A DNA stretch of 64,000 nt from contig JAKUDP010000013.1 in assembly GCA_022570795.1 (NCBI GenBank), positions 310,001 to 374,000 on the forward strand. Direction: 5' to 3'. Each line of letters begins with the position of its first letter. Within the stretch, counting starts at the first letter, position 1. Positions 41,068 through 52,067 of the stretch are shown piece by piece. The DNA comes from Sphaerulina vaccinii. Its lineage: Eukaryota; Ascomycota; Dothideomycetes; Mycosphaerellales; Mycosphaerellaceae. The position numbers were made by a program, and so were the translations under genes. The notes under the pieces were generated by a model that was not told where the DNA came from, made no database searches, and saw nothing but the letters and a program-made list of their open reading frames with translations.

Positions 41068-42190
41068 GGTATCATCGTCGGCTGGTATTCGAGCGGTGAT
41101 AGTGCTGACGTAGTAGCGAGAAGAAAGTCCTGCTGTCGTATTAAATGTGCGTGTATCAAATCATAAAAGCTCTTCCGGTCCTTGATGGTTACCCAAAAAG
41201 CTTGTATAGAACTGGAGCAATATAAATGGATAAGCATTGAACCATACCAATTTTGCTTGCCAGACCCACTGCAACCTGTGTATGGGTTTGCATTGCTGTC
41301 TACTGCTGACCACTTCAGTGATCGTGTTCAAGAAGCAATTCTGTCTGCAGCGCAACGCATGGCGGAGATGGAAGAGGCTGGCGTGACTACCGACGTGGTT
41401 GGTCTGGTCGGTCTCTTATAAGTTATATCGTGATGCTGATGGCACGTATGTATTCAATCGTCCTGGTACTCTGTGTTAAGTCGATCCTGGGAATCAGCAG
41501 GATAGCTAAACTGATCAGACGTTCATGCTAGCCATTGGCAATTGTCGAAAGCATGTCGTGGACCACGACTAGATTCATTTGCTGAAATGGAGGTCTTCTT
41601 GTCCCTTCACGCGTTCGTCAAGAGCGTTGTCGTGATCGTGGGGCTTTCGCCCAGGCAGCTAGGCAGCTTGAGCCATGGAGCTCATGTTGTAGACAAGCTA
41701 TTGCAGATGCATGTGGATATGCTGGAGACACTGGCGTCCCGCTGTCCACATGCCAGACTTGACCATCGCGTCGAGTCTGATATGTCGAAATGTTCTTCAT
41801 CGCATGATCGTAGTGCTTCTGGCCAGCAGCTCCCACCAAGGAGCTCACATCGCAGGCAGACATTGACAGATCCAGTTCACATGATGGGAACACGCGTCGT
41901 TTTCGATGATTTGTTGTGAGAGTGAGTGTGTGGCAATGAGCGTGAGGAAATAGGAAGGCCAATGCGGCGGCGGCAGTCGTCAGCCAAGACCAGGTTGCGT
42001 CGCAGCTTCATCTGGCTCTCGCATGGCGACAAGGATGGGAGTTGCGGATGCCTAATACAACTGACGACGCTTCTTCGTAAAACCTTCCTCTCTAACACAT
42101 CGACCTCTCTCCAAACTGGCTTCCGCACCTTTCACGGTCTACTCGTCCGACAGACCGTCTAGAACCAAGGACAACTCAAGCACCGGCAAC
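41068..42190. other. 1.1-kb gap upstream of SLA2
   Basis: I looked specifically for a mating-type alpha-box or HMG-box frame because SLA2 often borders MAT, and found none. The last ~150 bp is a C/T-rich leader into SLA2. No other feature is supported. Confidence 0.45.
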
Positions 42191-45100
42191 ATGTACTCCG
42201 CGCAGTCTCGCAATGTCAACATGGGCAAGTCGGAAACTGAGCTTACTACGCACATTCGCAAGGCCACTTCGATCGAAGAGACAGCACCCAAGCGGAAGCA
42301 TGTCCGCGCATGTATTGTGTATACCTGGGACCATAAGAACTCTCAGTCCTTCTGGAATGGCATCAAGGTGCAGCCTATCCAGGCGGACGAGGTCCAGACG
42401 TTCAAGGCGTTGTACACAGTGCATAAGGTGATGCAGGAGGGGCATCCAGTGGCTCTCAAGGAAGGACAACAGCATGTCAGCTGGCTAGAAGGACTGTCTC
42501 GTGGCATGGGCGGAGATGGCATTCGGGGTTATGCGCCATTGATCCAGGAATACATCTTCTTCTTGGTATCGAAGATGAAGTTCCACCGAGAGCACCCAGA
42601 GTTTAATGGGTTGTTCGAGTACGAGGAATACATCTCACTCAAGTCGATTAATGATCCGAATGAGGGTGAGTTGTATTGTTGGTACCGTCGATAGATATGC
42701 TCAGAGGCACTGACTTGTATTAGGCTATGAAACCATTTCCGAACTTATGACACTCCAGGATCAAATTGACAGCTTCCAGAAGCTGATTTTTGCAAACTTC
42801 CGTGGAGGTAGCAATAATGAATGCAGAATAGCAGCTTTGGTGCCTTTGGTACAGGAGAGTTATGGAATCTATAAGTTCATCACGAGCATGCTGAGAGCGA
42901 TGCACACTACACTGGGAGGTATGTTGACACCTGTTTCCCGGCAATCGCAGCATCCACGCCAACCTGAGCAGCTTCAGGGCGACGTGGCCTGGGAACCGCG
43001 AAATCAGAGAAACTTGCTGACCAGCCACATCACAGACGACGAAGCGCTAAGTCCTCTACGTGGCCGATACGACGCTCAGCACTACCGCTTGGTCCGATTC
43101 TACTACGAATGCTCGAACCTGCGATATTTGACTTCCTTGATCACGATCCCAAAGCTGCCCCAGGACCCTCCAAATACCCTCGCCGAGGACGAGAACGCGC
43201 CCGCCTTGCCATCGCGACCGAAGAACGAGCCAGTCACGAAACCGCGCGATACACCTCCGCCACGAGCTGATACTGATCCCGAGCCCATCAACGAGTTCTG
43301 GAAGAACGAGCAGGCGCGACAGCAGGAAGAGTATGAAGCGGAGCAGCGCAGACTGCAGGCACAATGGGAGGAGGCCCAGCGACAACAGCAGCTGGCTCAA
43401 GAACAGGCTCAGCGCGACTTTGAGGAGCAGCAGCGATTACAGCAGGAGCAGCAGAGAATGCAGCTGGAGGCTTTGCAGCGTGATCAGTTTAGCCAACAGA
43501 CGCAGGGGCGCATGGCAGAGCTGGAACGAGAGAACCTGAATGCACGGGCACAATATGAGCGAGATCAGCTAATGCTGGAGCAATACGATCGCCGCATGAA
43601 GGCCCTGGAGCAGGAGCTGGCACAACTTAACTCGAACTTCCAGCAACAGAACCAGAGTAAGGATGATCAGATCCGAGCTTTGCAGGAGCAGGTCAATACT
43701 TGGAGAACGAAGTATGAGGCATTGGCGAAGCTGTACAGTCAGCTGCGACACGAGCATCTCGAACTGCTGCAGAAGTTCAAAGGCGTACAGCTCAAGGCAT
43801 CATCAGCGCAAGAGGCGATCGATCAGCGCGAGAAGCTGCAGCGTGAACTCAAGACGAAGAACCTGGAATTGGCAGACATGATTCGTGAGCGTGACCGAGC
43901 TCTGCACGACAAGGACAGGACAACTGGTGGTCATCGAGACGAGCTGGAGAAGCTGAAGCGCGAGCTGCGCATGGCACTTGATCGCGCCGAGAATGCTGAT
44001 CGTGCCAAGGGTAGCGAGCTATCTGCAATGCTGTCGCGGCATAATCGCGAGATTGCTGACCTGGAGGAGGCGCTTCGCAACAAGACTAGGACTCTGGACG
44101 ATATGCACATGAAGCTTGGCGAAGGCAGTTCGGACCTGGAACGACAACTCCGCGAGAAGGAGGAGGAGTTGGAGATCTACAAGTCCGGAATGGATCAAAC
44201 TTTACTCGAGCTGAACGACCTGCGAAGCAACGGCGTGGGAGACAAGGCAATGGACGAGCAGATCGATGTCATGCTGCTCGAGAACATCAAGAAGATCAAC
44301 GAGCTGATTGACTCTGTTCTGCAATCGGCTGTGCAACGCGTGGATGATGCCTTGTACGAGTTGGACAGCTCCATGATTGCTGGAAACCAGAACGCCAGTG
44401 GACCTTTCGTGCTCTCTACGATCGAGAACGCGCAAATTTACGCCATCGAGTTCAGCACTTCATTCAACAACTTCATCGCGGATGGCCCATCTAGCAGCGA
44501 GCACGCAGAAGTCATCAAGAATGCCAACAAGCTCGCCAATGCTATCGCTGATGTGCTTTCGAACACGAAGGGCCTGACACGATTCGCGAGCGACGAGAAG
44601 AAGAGTGACCAACTCATGAATGGGGCCAGAAATTCGGCCAACAAGACGATCGCTTTCTTGCGTGGCATCATGTCGTATCGCCTGGACGGTCTTGATGATC
44701 TGCAAAAGACTGATGTGGTGATCAACAAGAACAACGACGTACAGCTTGCGCTTAGACAGCTCAGCAAGGTCGCAGATGCATTTGCACCGAAGTCGAACAT
44801 CAATGGACAGGGTGATATCGGCGAACTGGTTGACAACGAGATGACCAAGGCCGCACAAGCCATAGATGCTGCCACAGAACGTCTTGCCAAGCTCATGAAC
44901 AAATCTCGCGATGGCTACTCAACTTACGAGCTGAAGATTCACGACGCTATCCTGGCTGCAGCCGTTGCTGTCACGAATGCCATCGCACAGTTGATCAAGG
45001 CTGCCACCGCCTCGCAGCAGGAGATTGTGAACCAGGGCCGTGGCTCGAGCATGACCAAGTCGCAATACTACAAGAAGAACAATCGCTGGACCGAAGGACT

Positions 45101-45590
45101 TATCTCCGCTGCGAAGGCTGTTGCTTCATCTACTAATATGCTCATCGAGACTGCAGACGGCGTCATCACTGGTCGAAACAGCCCCGAGCAGCTCATTGTC
45201 GCCTCGAACGATGTTGCTGCTTCGACTGCACAGCTCGTTGCCGCATCTCGTGTCAAGGCTTCTTTCATGAGCAAGACTCAGGAACGTCTGGAAGAGTGCA
45301 GCAAGTCTGTCACAAGTGCTTGCCGCAGCTTGGTCAAGCAGGTTCAGGCTATTATCGAGAGTAACAACAGTGGTGAGGACCTTGAGGACTACAGTAAACT
45401 AAGCGGGCATGATTTCAAGAAGAGGCATATGGAGCAACAGGTGAGTCAAATCCGCGTGCGAGTATCTCTGTAACCGTCTACTAACTACGCCGACCAGGTC
45501 GAGATCTTGAAGCTAGAGAACGAGCTTTCGAGCGCGAGACACCGTCTAGGAGAGATGAGGAAGCTGGCTTACCAAGAGGACGAGGATTAG
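42191..45590 (+). CDS. SLA2: Endocytic adaptor Sla2/End4 (HIP1R homologue)
   Basis: The model is join(42191..42665,42724..45440,45498..45590), 1094 aa, introns 58 and 57 bp. An ANTH domain comes first (about residues 10-290: SETELTTHIRKATSIEETAPKRKH, ARGMGGDGIRGYAPLIQEYI-like block), binding PI(4,5)P2. A Pro-rich hinge (KPRDTPPPRADTDPEP) follows. A long Gln/Glu/Arg coiled coil runs from about residue 325 to 620. A C-terminal THATCH/I-LWEQ actin-binding module runs from about 830 (MTKAAQAIDAATERLAKLMN, GLISAAKAVASSTNMLIETAD, NDVAASTAQLVAASRVK). It ends RLGEMRKLAYQEDED, usual for the family. It links clathrin-coated pits to actin at the plasma membrane. The third exon supplies only the last 30 residues. 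Confidence 0.97.
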
Positions 45591-45917
45591 TTCGAGTAAG
45601 GCGAGCGATTTTGGACGAGATAACTTCACATAGCGCGTATACCCTTGAGCGCTCAGCGCTGTCTTCTCTGCCCACACGGCTCGCCTGTGCCACCAAAATC
45701 GAGGACGTGGTGCCGTTTCTCTGAAGCCTGCAGATCAGAGAGCATATTAGAAATCTGTATATGCTGATAATGCTGACAGACGATCAATTGCTCCTTTGGT
45801 CGTATCAGGAAGGTGATATGGTCCCCTACTGATCCTTGGCCGAGATCGCTGCCCGAGCCATCAACACCTCGCCAGCTGACAAGCTCTGGGCATACACACT
45901 CGAATTGACAACGAACC
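45591..45917. other. Intergenic, tandem
   Basis: SLA2 3' UTR and the amidohydrolase promoter. No feature was recognised. Confidence 0.4.
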
Positions 45918-47395
45918 ATGACGAGAATACACCCCATTGTCCAAAGCGTTCCAACGTCAACACACGAATCCGCCACTCCTAGCATTGACAAGACAACACA
46001 CACACGCATCGATGCTGGGCTGCTCATACCAGGCAGAGGTCAAGCTATCAAAGATGCAACATTGATCTTCCAGCCAAATGGCAGCAGAGGCAAGATCCTG
46101 TTCGCAGGGAAGAGTCACGATGTGCCATCAGAGTTCTGCTCGCTCAAGACGAGCTTGAAAGTCCCCGTCCTGATGCCTGGCATGTGGGATTGTCATGTTC
46201 ATGTAAGCCAACCAGTCAATGATCAATATTGATGAACCGCCTCTGACACTCTTTGCCGTCAGTTCCTCGGTGAAGCAGAGCCCAGCATGGAACATCTCGC
46301 TTTCCTGCCCTCAGCACTCGCAGGTCTACGTTCAGCACGTGATGTAGTTGCTACTCTTAACGCTGGCTTCACATCCGTTCGAGAACTCGGCGGCTACGGA
46401 ATAGACTTCAGAGCTGCCATCGACGAAGGCTGGATTCCAGGTCCTCATATCTACTCTGCTGGTGCCGTCTTAAGTCAGACTGCTGGGCATGGCGACCTAC
46501 ACAGCGTGCCTCTTGAATTGTTACATCATCGCATGACAGATGGCTTTCCGTTGGCACTTGCTGATGGAGTCGATGAAGCTATCAAGCAGAGTAGAAAGCA
46601 GATTCGCAGGGGTGCGAGTGTCATCAAAGTCTGTAGTACGGGAGGCGTTATGAGTAGGATTGATAGTCCTAGGGCTGCGCAGTTCACGAATGCGGAGTTG
46701 GAGGCTGTTGTTGAGGAGGCTACAAGGACGAATATGGTTGTTGCTGCGCATGCACATGGGACTTCTGGGATCCTGGCGGCACTGCATGCTGGAGTCAAGA
46801 CTATTGAGCATGGGAGCTATCTTACTGAGGAGGCGATTGACTTGATGAAGGAGAAGGTAAGGTGTCCAGCATGCGCATCCCGATATGGAGCATATTCACT
46901 CACAACAGACAGAACGCAATGTTCATCGCCACTCGTTTCATCCAACAAAACGGCTTCGATCATCCTGGTAACATGCAACCTGAGAACTACGCAAAACTTG
47001 TCGAAGTCGTCGGTGTCAACAAACGATCATACGAAGCCGCGATCAAAGCGAACGTCAAATGTGCACTGGGAACGGATCTCGGCATTAGCAATGTCATATC
47101 AGAATTCAATCACGGCATGAATGGCAAGGAGTTCTACTATGCTATTGAAGCTGGCATGACTCCGCTACAAGCTATCGAGGCAGGTACTGCGAATGGACCT
47201 GAGACTCTCGGACCACAGGCACCATTATCTGGACAACTGAAGGAGGGTTACGATGCGGACTTTATTGCTGTCTCAGACAATCCCTTGGAGAATATCGAGG
47301 TGCTTGGGAAGCCGGAGTGTATCACGCATGTGTGGAAGGGTGGAAAGTTGGTGAAGAAGGATGGAGTAGCAATCAATATCATTCCTGGGTTGTGA
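45918..47395 (+). CDS. Metal-dependent amidohydrolase (imidazolonepropionase/prolidase-like)
   Basis: The model is join(45918..46202,46263..46856,46913..47395), 453 aa, introns 60 and 56 bp, each falling between codons. Metal ligands in order: HxH (MWDCHVHFLGE, split across the first splice), Lys in ASVIKVCSTGG (candidate carbamylated Lys), His in AAHAHG, His in TIEHGS, Asp in ALGTDLGISN. The C terminus carries the strand-rich YDADFIAVSDNPLENIEVL and THVWKGGKLVKKDG typical of the composite domain. Relatives include Xaa-Pro dipeptidases, imidazolonepropionase-like hydrolases and mycotoxin-hydrolysing amidases, so the substrate cannot be fixed. Cytosolic. The protein starts at the first in-frame ATG. 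Confidence 0.9.
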
Positions 47396-47639
47396 GACAT
47401 CCGTACAAGACCCCTAGTGGGACAATTATATGTTTAGCTTCTTCTGACAGTCATGGTGGACCACGCATCTTATCGAACACGAGGAAAGGAAGGTTTTTTG
47501 CAACGTGGCAGAGATCAGAAACTTAGCGTGTACAAAACCCACACGTGGTTTTTCTTTTGGCGCCCGCTTTGTGGAGAAGTTCGTGATTCTTTGCAGATTC
47601 ATCGCTGGCACTCTTATCGTCAAGAAGAGTATCAACATC

Positions 47640-48560
47640 ATGAGAACACGATCTGGCAAGGTCGCCATTTGGCACGAAACCCCTTTCCGACTGATGGATC
47701 TCCCGCCAGAACTGCGTACACGAGTCTTCGACTTTGCCACGAGTTCCGATACTCCTTTGATGTTCGCTTTCGTCAACATTACCGAGCTGCTTGTTGAATC
47801 AAGCTGGGGCGACACGCCGGAGGAGAGAGTTCACGGCCGTCATGCGCGACGGCGTCAGGGCCATGGCAACAAATTGACACTTTTGCTTGTGTCCCGACAG
47901 GTCAACAGTGAAGCCAAGCCACCTTTACTGCGCAACGTGAAACTAGATCTCCAGGGGTTCTTTACCAAGAGCATATCCCATAAGCTATACAACCTTCCCA
48001 AAGTCTGGGGTCAGAGGCTCCAGTACGTGCGTTCCATCGAGATCGATATCTGCCTCGGAAAGCACTTCTTATTCACTGGTGCCCCAACCGCCGCACAGAT
48101 CCGAGCTAGTCGAGGGAAGAGACCTACTTATCTTAAGAAGACCGCCCTGAACGCCATATTCAGGATCCGTGCACTCTTTTTTGACCTTCATTCCATTACC
48201 TTCATCAACGGCGACGATCGAGACGGTGTTAAGACGATCCTTGTCGGGTTAACGGATCCAAGTACACGATGGAATTGCTACCGCATGTTCCCACGTCTGA
48301 GAGATATCGTGGTAGCCAACGACTATGGTACGGAGAGATTCACTAGATTGAGCACGGGCGGATGGGCGAGATATTATAGCAAGGAGAAGCTCGGACTTTA
48401 CTGTCGGCCGCCCTTTCAACCTTTCACTAGGCGAGGGCCTCTTGTACATGATATGCAAACTGGGCTATCAAGCGAAGGTATTGTGAGACTGCTTGGTCCT
48501 GAGCCGAGCGAGATCGATGAGGCCAATCACCGCGCAAAGATACTGCGAATGGATATGTGA
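47640..48560 (+). CDS. F-box/2EXR-like protein
   Basis: A 306-aa frame from the first ATG (47640, MRTRSGKVAIWHETPF); the frame is open upstream without an ATG. The N terminus holds the F-box-like helix FRLMDLPPELRTRVFDFATS. LTLLLVSRQVNSEAKPPLLRNVKLDL follows, the usual second block of this fungal family. The rest is a mixed alpha/beta region ending EPSEIDEANHRAKILRMDM. It likely binds Skp1 or is a decayed relative; target unknown. It has the same family flavour as 40218-41067 and 60146-61051, but I cannot show direct homology. Confidence 0.7.
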   Translation: MRTRSGKVAIWHETPFRLMDLPPELRTRVFDFATSSDTPLMFAFVNITELLVESSWGDTPEERVHGRHARRRQGHGNKLTLLLVSRQVNSEAKPPLLRNVKLDLQGFFTKSISHKLYNLPKVWGQRLQYVRSIEIDICLGKHFLFTGAPTAAQIRASRGKRPTYLKKTALNAIFRIRALFFDLHSITFINGDDRDGVKTILVGLTDPSTRWNCYRMFPRLRDIVVANDYGTERFTRLSTGGWARYYSKEKLGLYCRPPFQPFTRRGPLVHDMQTGLSSEGIVRLLGPEPSEIDEANHRAKILRMDM

Positions 48561-50043
48561 ACTTGAGGCTCATGACCCATTGATTGCGGATGAAATATGG
48601 CACAAAGTACCAAGACGAGCTGGAGGTGATAGGCTACACACAAAGGTTCAGGTGAAATTGCAGAACTGCATTTGGCAAGTACGTAGCACCGACGCTGCTC
48701 AGGCACTACCAATATATTCGTGACTTTCCTTCCGCGACCCTCAGCGTTGACCTTGCCCCTCAAGCTGGACCGAAAGCAGTGGCCAGATTGTTTGAGACAA
48801 TGGAGTGTTCGTAAGAGGGCAGTTTCTGAGCTTGAACAGTGTAATTGGCCCAGTTTTCGGATCACATCAAGCAAGCCGAAATGAGGAGGCCGCCCGAATG
48901 CGGCTTGATATCTCTACTGAGATCCGGTCGAGTCGCCTCTGACCAAGTGGCGCCATGGTTCGTGTATCCGTGAATGGAACGAGCATCATCTCTGGCACTT
49001 GTAATCGTCGGCCATGGTTGTTCAGGCGCATCCGGCTGGATTGAGATCACGGTTCGTGTAAACGGAGACGCTCTGGGATCGTGTTATAGAGGCGCACCTG
49101 TTCTTCTGGCTCTGCGAGCATGGAAAACCCCCAAGAAGGCCAGAGATAAGACATTGCCGAGGACTTGTTGGCGATGGCTTCCAGCTCTGATAGTCGTCAG
49201 ATGTAGGCTGCCGTACTGTCAACAGTTTGGTTATCGGCTGATTGGAATGTGCCGAGAATATTCTCCTTTTGACTCCAGGTGTACTCCAGATACATTCGAG
49301 TGACGATGACCTTAGCTTGGCTAACAGATTTCGCTTACATCCCTCACCATCTAACACATTTCCAGCAGTGGTTTTGCAGGCCGAGCAGCAAAGGCTTTAC
49401 AAATCGAGTACCGTGCAAGTGAGTCCAGTCCTTCGTGAAGGTCATCTCTGTCGTGGACTCCGGTAGTACAATGCCTGATAGACTTGGCCAGGCACCTGGG
49501 ATATCCAGTATGCAGTCCTGAGAAGTTTGTAACGTCCGAGCACGGCCATTGGGACAGATCTTCGGCCCTCGACTTCGACCTCGATCAGCAGACTCTGTGA
49601 AGCGGTCGTAGGCTTGGGAGATCAATCTTGTTGTGTTCATATCGAGGTAAGTGAGGTAATTGTGGTGGAAAGAAGATGCAAAGTTGAGGTGGTGATCAAG
49701 CAGGATTTTGTATCTCTTTCTCAACACAGTGTCTGGAAGGGCTTCTACCTGCACGAGTCGAAGCTGATTACCACATTTGTCTGTATCGCAGCGACAAGAG
49801 ACGTCGTGTGTCTCGATCGAGAGTGAGCTTTGGCGAGTCAGTGGTGTATCTTGGCATCAAGCTGGGCTGAGTTGCAGTTTCCTGTTCCTGAGTGGGTCCA
49901 GATCTTCGCCATTGGGCTCACGGACTGTCATGGAGCTTGCAGCTGACGTCTTGATCTTCTCTCCAGACTCATGGCTCTACAGAACTTGATGGTACTTTGC
50001 AGTGTACCTGCTGCAGTTGACGTCTTGATCTTCCGTCACGAAC
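48561..50043. other. 1.5-kb gap without a supportable gene
   Basis: Small open frames occur on both strands, none with a domain or splice structure. Near its right end (49939-49986) lies a diverged copy of sequence that recurs at 50013-50062, overlapping the 3' end of the dehydrogenase gene. Confidence 0.4.
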
Positions 50044-51126
50044 TCATGGTCTGACCAGAACTCCTCGATACCGCATACGACCACTCTCAAGCTTGTCAAA
50101 GGCCTCCGCGATACCCTCTGGCGTCATGTCAAAGACTTCAGTCCAAGGTTCGATCAGCTTCCTATCCGCAAATTCGAGCATCCTGATGTGATTCTCACGG
50201 GACGCTTCTGTCGAAGCTATCAAACGGTGTCCTGGCAATACAAAGTCCATGTAAGGTATTTCAATCGACTCCATCTGGATGGTCATAAGCACTATCGTAG
50301 CTCTTCTTGCAAGCAGTGGCAGGATAGATTTCAAGTCTGGCACCGCATTCGACGTGATGAGCAAGACGTTGATGTTGGCAGGTGTCGGGTCTTCTTCCGC
50401 CTCGTTTTCAAACTTGTTGGACCACGTTATGTCGTTCAATTCGCGGAACTCGTCAGCGCCCAGATCGAAAGCATCTGTCATCTTCTCGGCGTCACTAGAA
50501 AGTGCTGTTACACCACAGCCCATAGCTTTTGCGAACAAGATGGCACAATGACCAAGACCTCCAATCCCAACCACTCCCACTCTATCATTGGAAGTCGTTC
50601 CCGCAGCATGAAGGGCTTCATACACAGATGCTCCGGCGCACATCAATGGAGCAGCATCCACGGAAGCTAGACCTCTTGGAATTGCATAGGCAAATGCAGA
50701 GTCAATAATTCTATAATCGCTGAAGGCTCCCTGATCTAAATCGGAGAAAGCAAATCCTCGAGCTTCGGAGCAATACTGTCGATATCCAGTCACACAAGTT
50801 GAGCAATTTTCGCAAGAAGTGTGAAGCCAACCCCAGCCCACACGGTCGCCTGGATGGAGATGCCTTACTGCAGGCCCGACTTTCACAACGAGTCCGATGC
50901 CTTCATGGCCAAGACCGCATTGTTTGTCCTTGGCATGCACGTCTGTGAAGCAGATGCCGGAGTGTGTTGTCTTCACGAGAACGTCGTTGTAGCCTAAGGT
51001 CTTGGTTGTACTTTTCTCGCTGAAGGTCTTGGTGGACGTATCGAAGTAGAATGTCGTGAGCTTATGCTCGCTTAGTGCCATGGCTTGAGAGCCAATGTCC
51101 AGAGAAGGGCGAAATGTTGGTTCCAT
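50044..51126 (-). CDS. Zinc-dependent alcohol dehydrogenase (MDR family)
   Basis: A single 360-aa exon from ATG 51126. Catalytic zinc ligands are Cys in SGICFTDVH, the GHE block (CGLGHEGIGLVVKVG) and a downstream Cys. The structural zinc loop is CENCSTCVTGYRQYC. The Rossmann motif is VVGIGGLGHCAILFAKAMG. This layout is closest to cinnamyl-alcohol/aryl-alcohol type dehydrogenases and fungal ADH-like enzymes; NADP or NAD preference is not clear. Three to five residues are missing between the catalytic Cys loop and the GHE block compared with typical MDRs (DVHAKDKQCGLGHEG is short), a point worth checking. It is divergent from an SP-family sugar carrier across 941 bp. Confidence 0.9.
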   Translation of the reverse strand: MEPTFRPSLDIGSQAMALSEHKLTTFYFDTSTKTFSEKSTTKTLGYNDVLVKTTHSGICFTDVHAKDKQCGLGHEGIGLVVKVGPAVRHLHPGDRVGWGWLHTSCENCSTCVTGYRQYCSEARGFAFSDLDQGAFSDYRIIDSAFAYAIPRGLASVDAAPLMCAGASVYEALHAAGTTSNDRVGVVGIGGLGHCAILFAKAMGCGVTALSSDAEKMTDAFDLGADEFRELNDITWSNKFENEAEEDPTPANINVLLITSNAVPDLKSILPLLARRATIVLMTIQMESIEIPYMDFVLPGHRLIASTEASRENHIRMLEFADRKLIEPWTEVFDMTPEGIAEAFDKLESGRMRYRGVLVRP

Positions 51127-52067
51127 CTTGCGTGCAGTTTGTGACTTGTGACGAAGCTGATCAGGACAGTCTGAGTGATGGGAAACATCAGAGAAAGTGC
51201 TCTTCGACCATGTTGACGATGCTATAGGGGTTCGGACGAGCCTGCGCTTGTCCTATCGGCTCTGGTCCTGGAGAACGAGGTTCATGCTGGTTGGCGAGGA
51301 GGATGAGAGGAGGGATTCGTGATTGCGAACAAATTTGCGCTCAGTATACTGTGTCCCGCATGGGGTACAAATCATACCGTGCCTTGGCGTCGAAGGACTT
51401 CACCTCACCTTGTCCGCTCTTTCCTCTTTCCTTCACTCGCACACTATCAACGATTTCCAAGACAACTACTCAAGAAGGATCTGGACATCATCATATGATC
51501 GATTTCGTGCTCGTCTCGATGCCACCGGGATTGCTTATGCCGTTTCTTGCGGCTCGAGCTTATTCGAACACATTTCGTCATGGCGAAGCTTAAAGGAACA
51601 GCACAGCTCTTTGCTGAAGATACAGCAACGAGAACATCACAACAACCACATCTAATTTCAGCTCTCTAGAGGCAGACAGTATTGTTGATATGCCTCACTA
51701 CCTCTGTTCAGTATCTGACGCCATCACAAGAGAGACAAACCAACACATAGAAGCACTTGCAAAAATCATGAAAAGAAAGCAATATCGGATGCTTATCCTC
51801 TGCCGTGTAACACGCGCTTGTACTCACGAATGAGGTCGCAGAAGCTGTATACCAACTTCATTGCCCGCCGCCGACGTAAACTCTGCCGTTGCGGTAAACG
51901 CGACAGACATCTCACGCGACAAGCTCTGCTCGGCAATATGACGATGCTTCTTCTTCTCCGCAGAGATCGCTTTAGCGGTTTTGGCACTGCATGTAAGATT
52001 GAAGTGTCTCCTCTCATGTCTTTGAACTCTTTTCCTCAGGCTTACTACTGATCAAATACGGCTCAAG
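51127..52067. promoter_or_regulatory. Divergent promoter, alcohol dehydrogenase / sugar transporter
   Basis: 941 bp between divergent starts. I recognise no specific operator. Co-regulation of the pair is an inference from layout. Confidence 0.35.

Noticed and set aside
41068..42190. Possible MAT gene next to SLA2
   Set aside because: No frame with alpha-box or HMG-box features could be found on either strand.
43056..45274. Several open frames antisense to SLA2
   Set aside because: They arise from the coiled-coil codon pattern of the sense strand and lack start context or domains.
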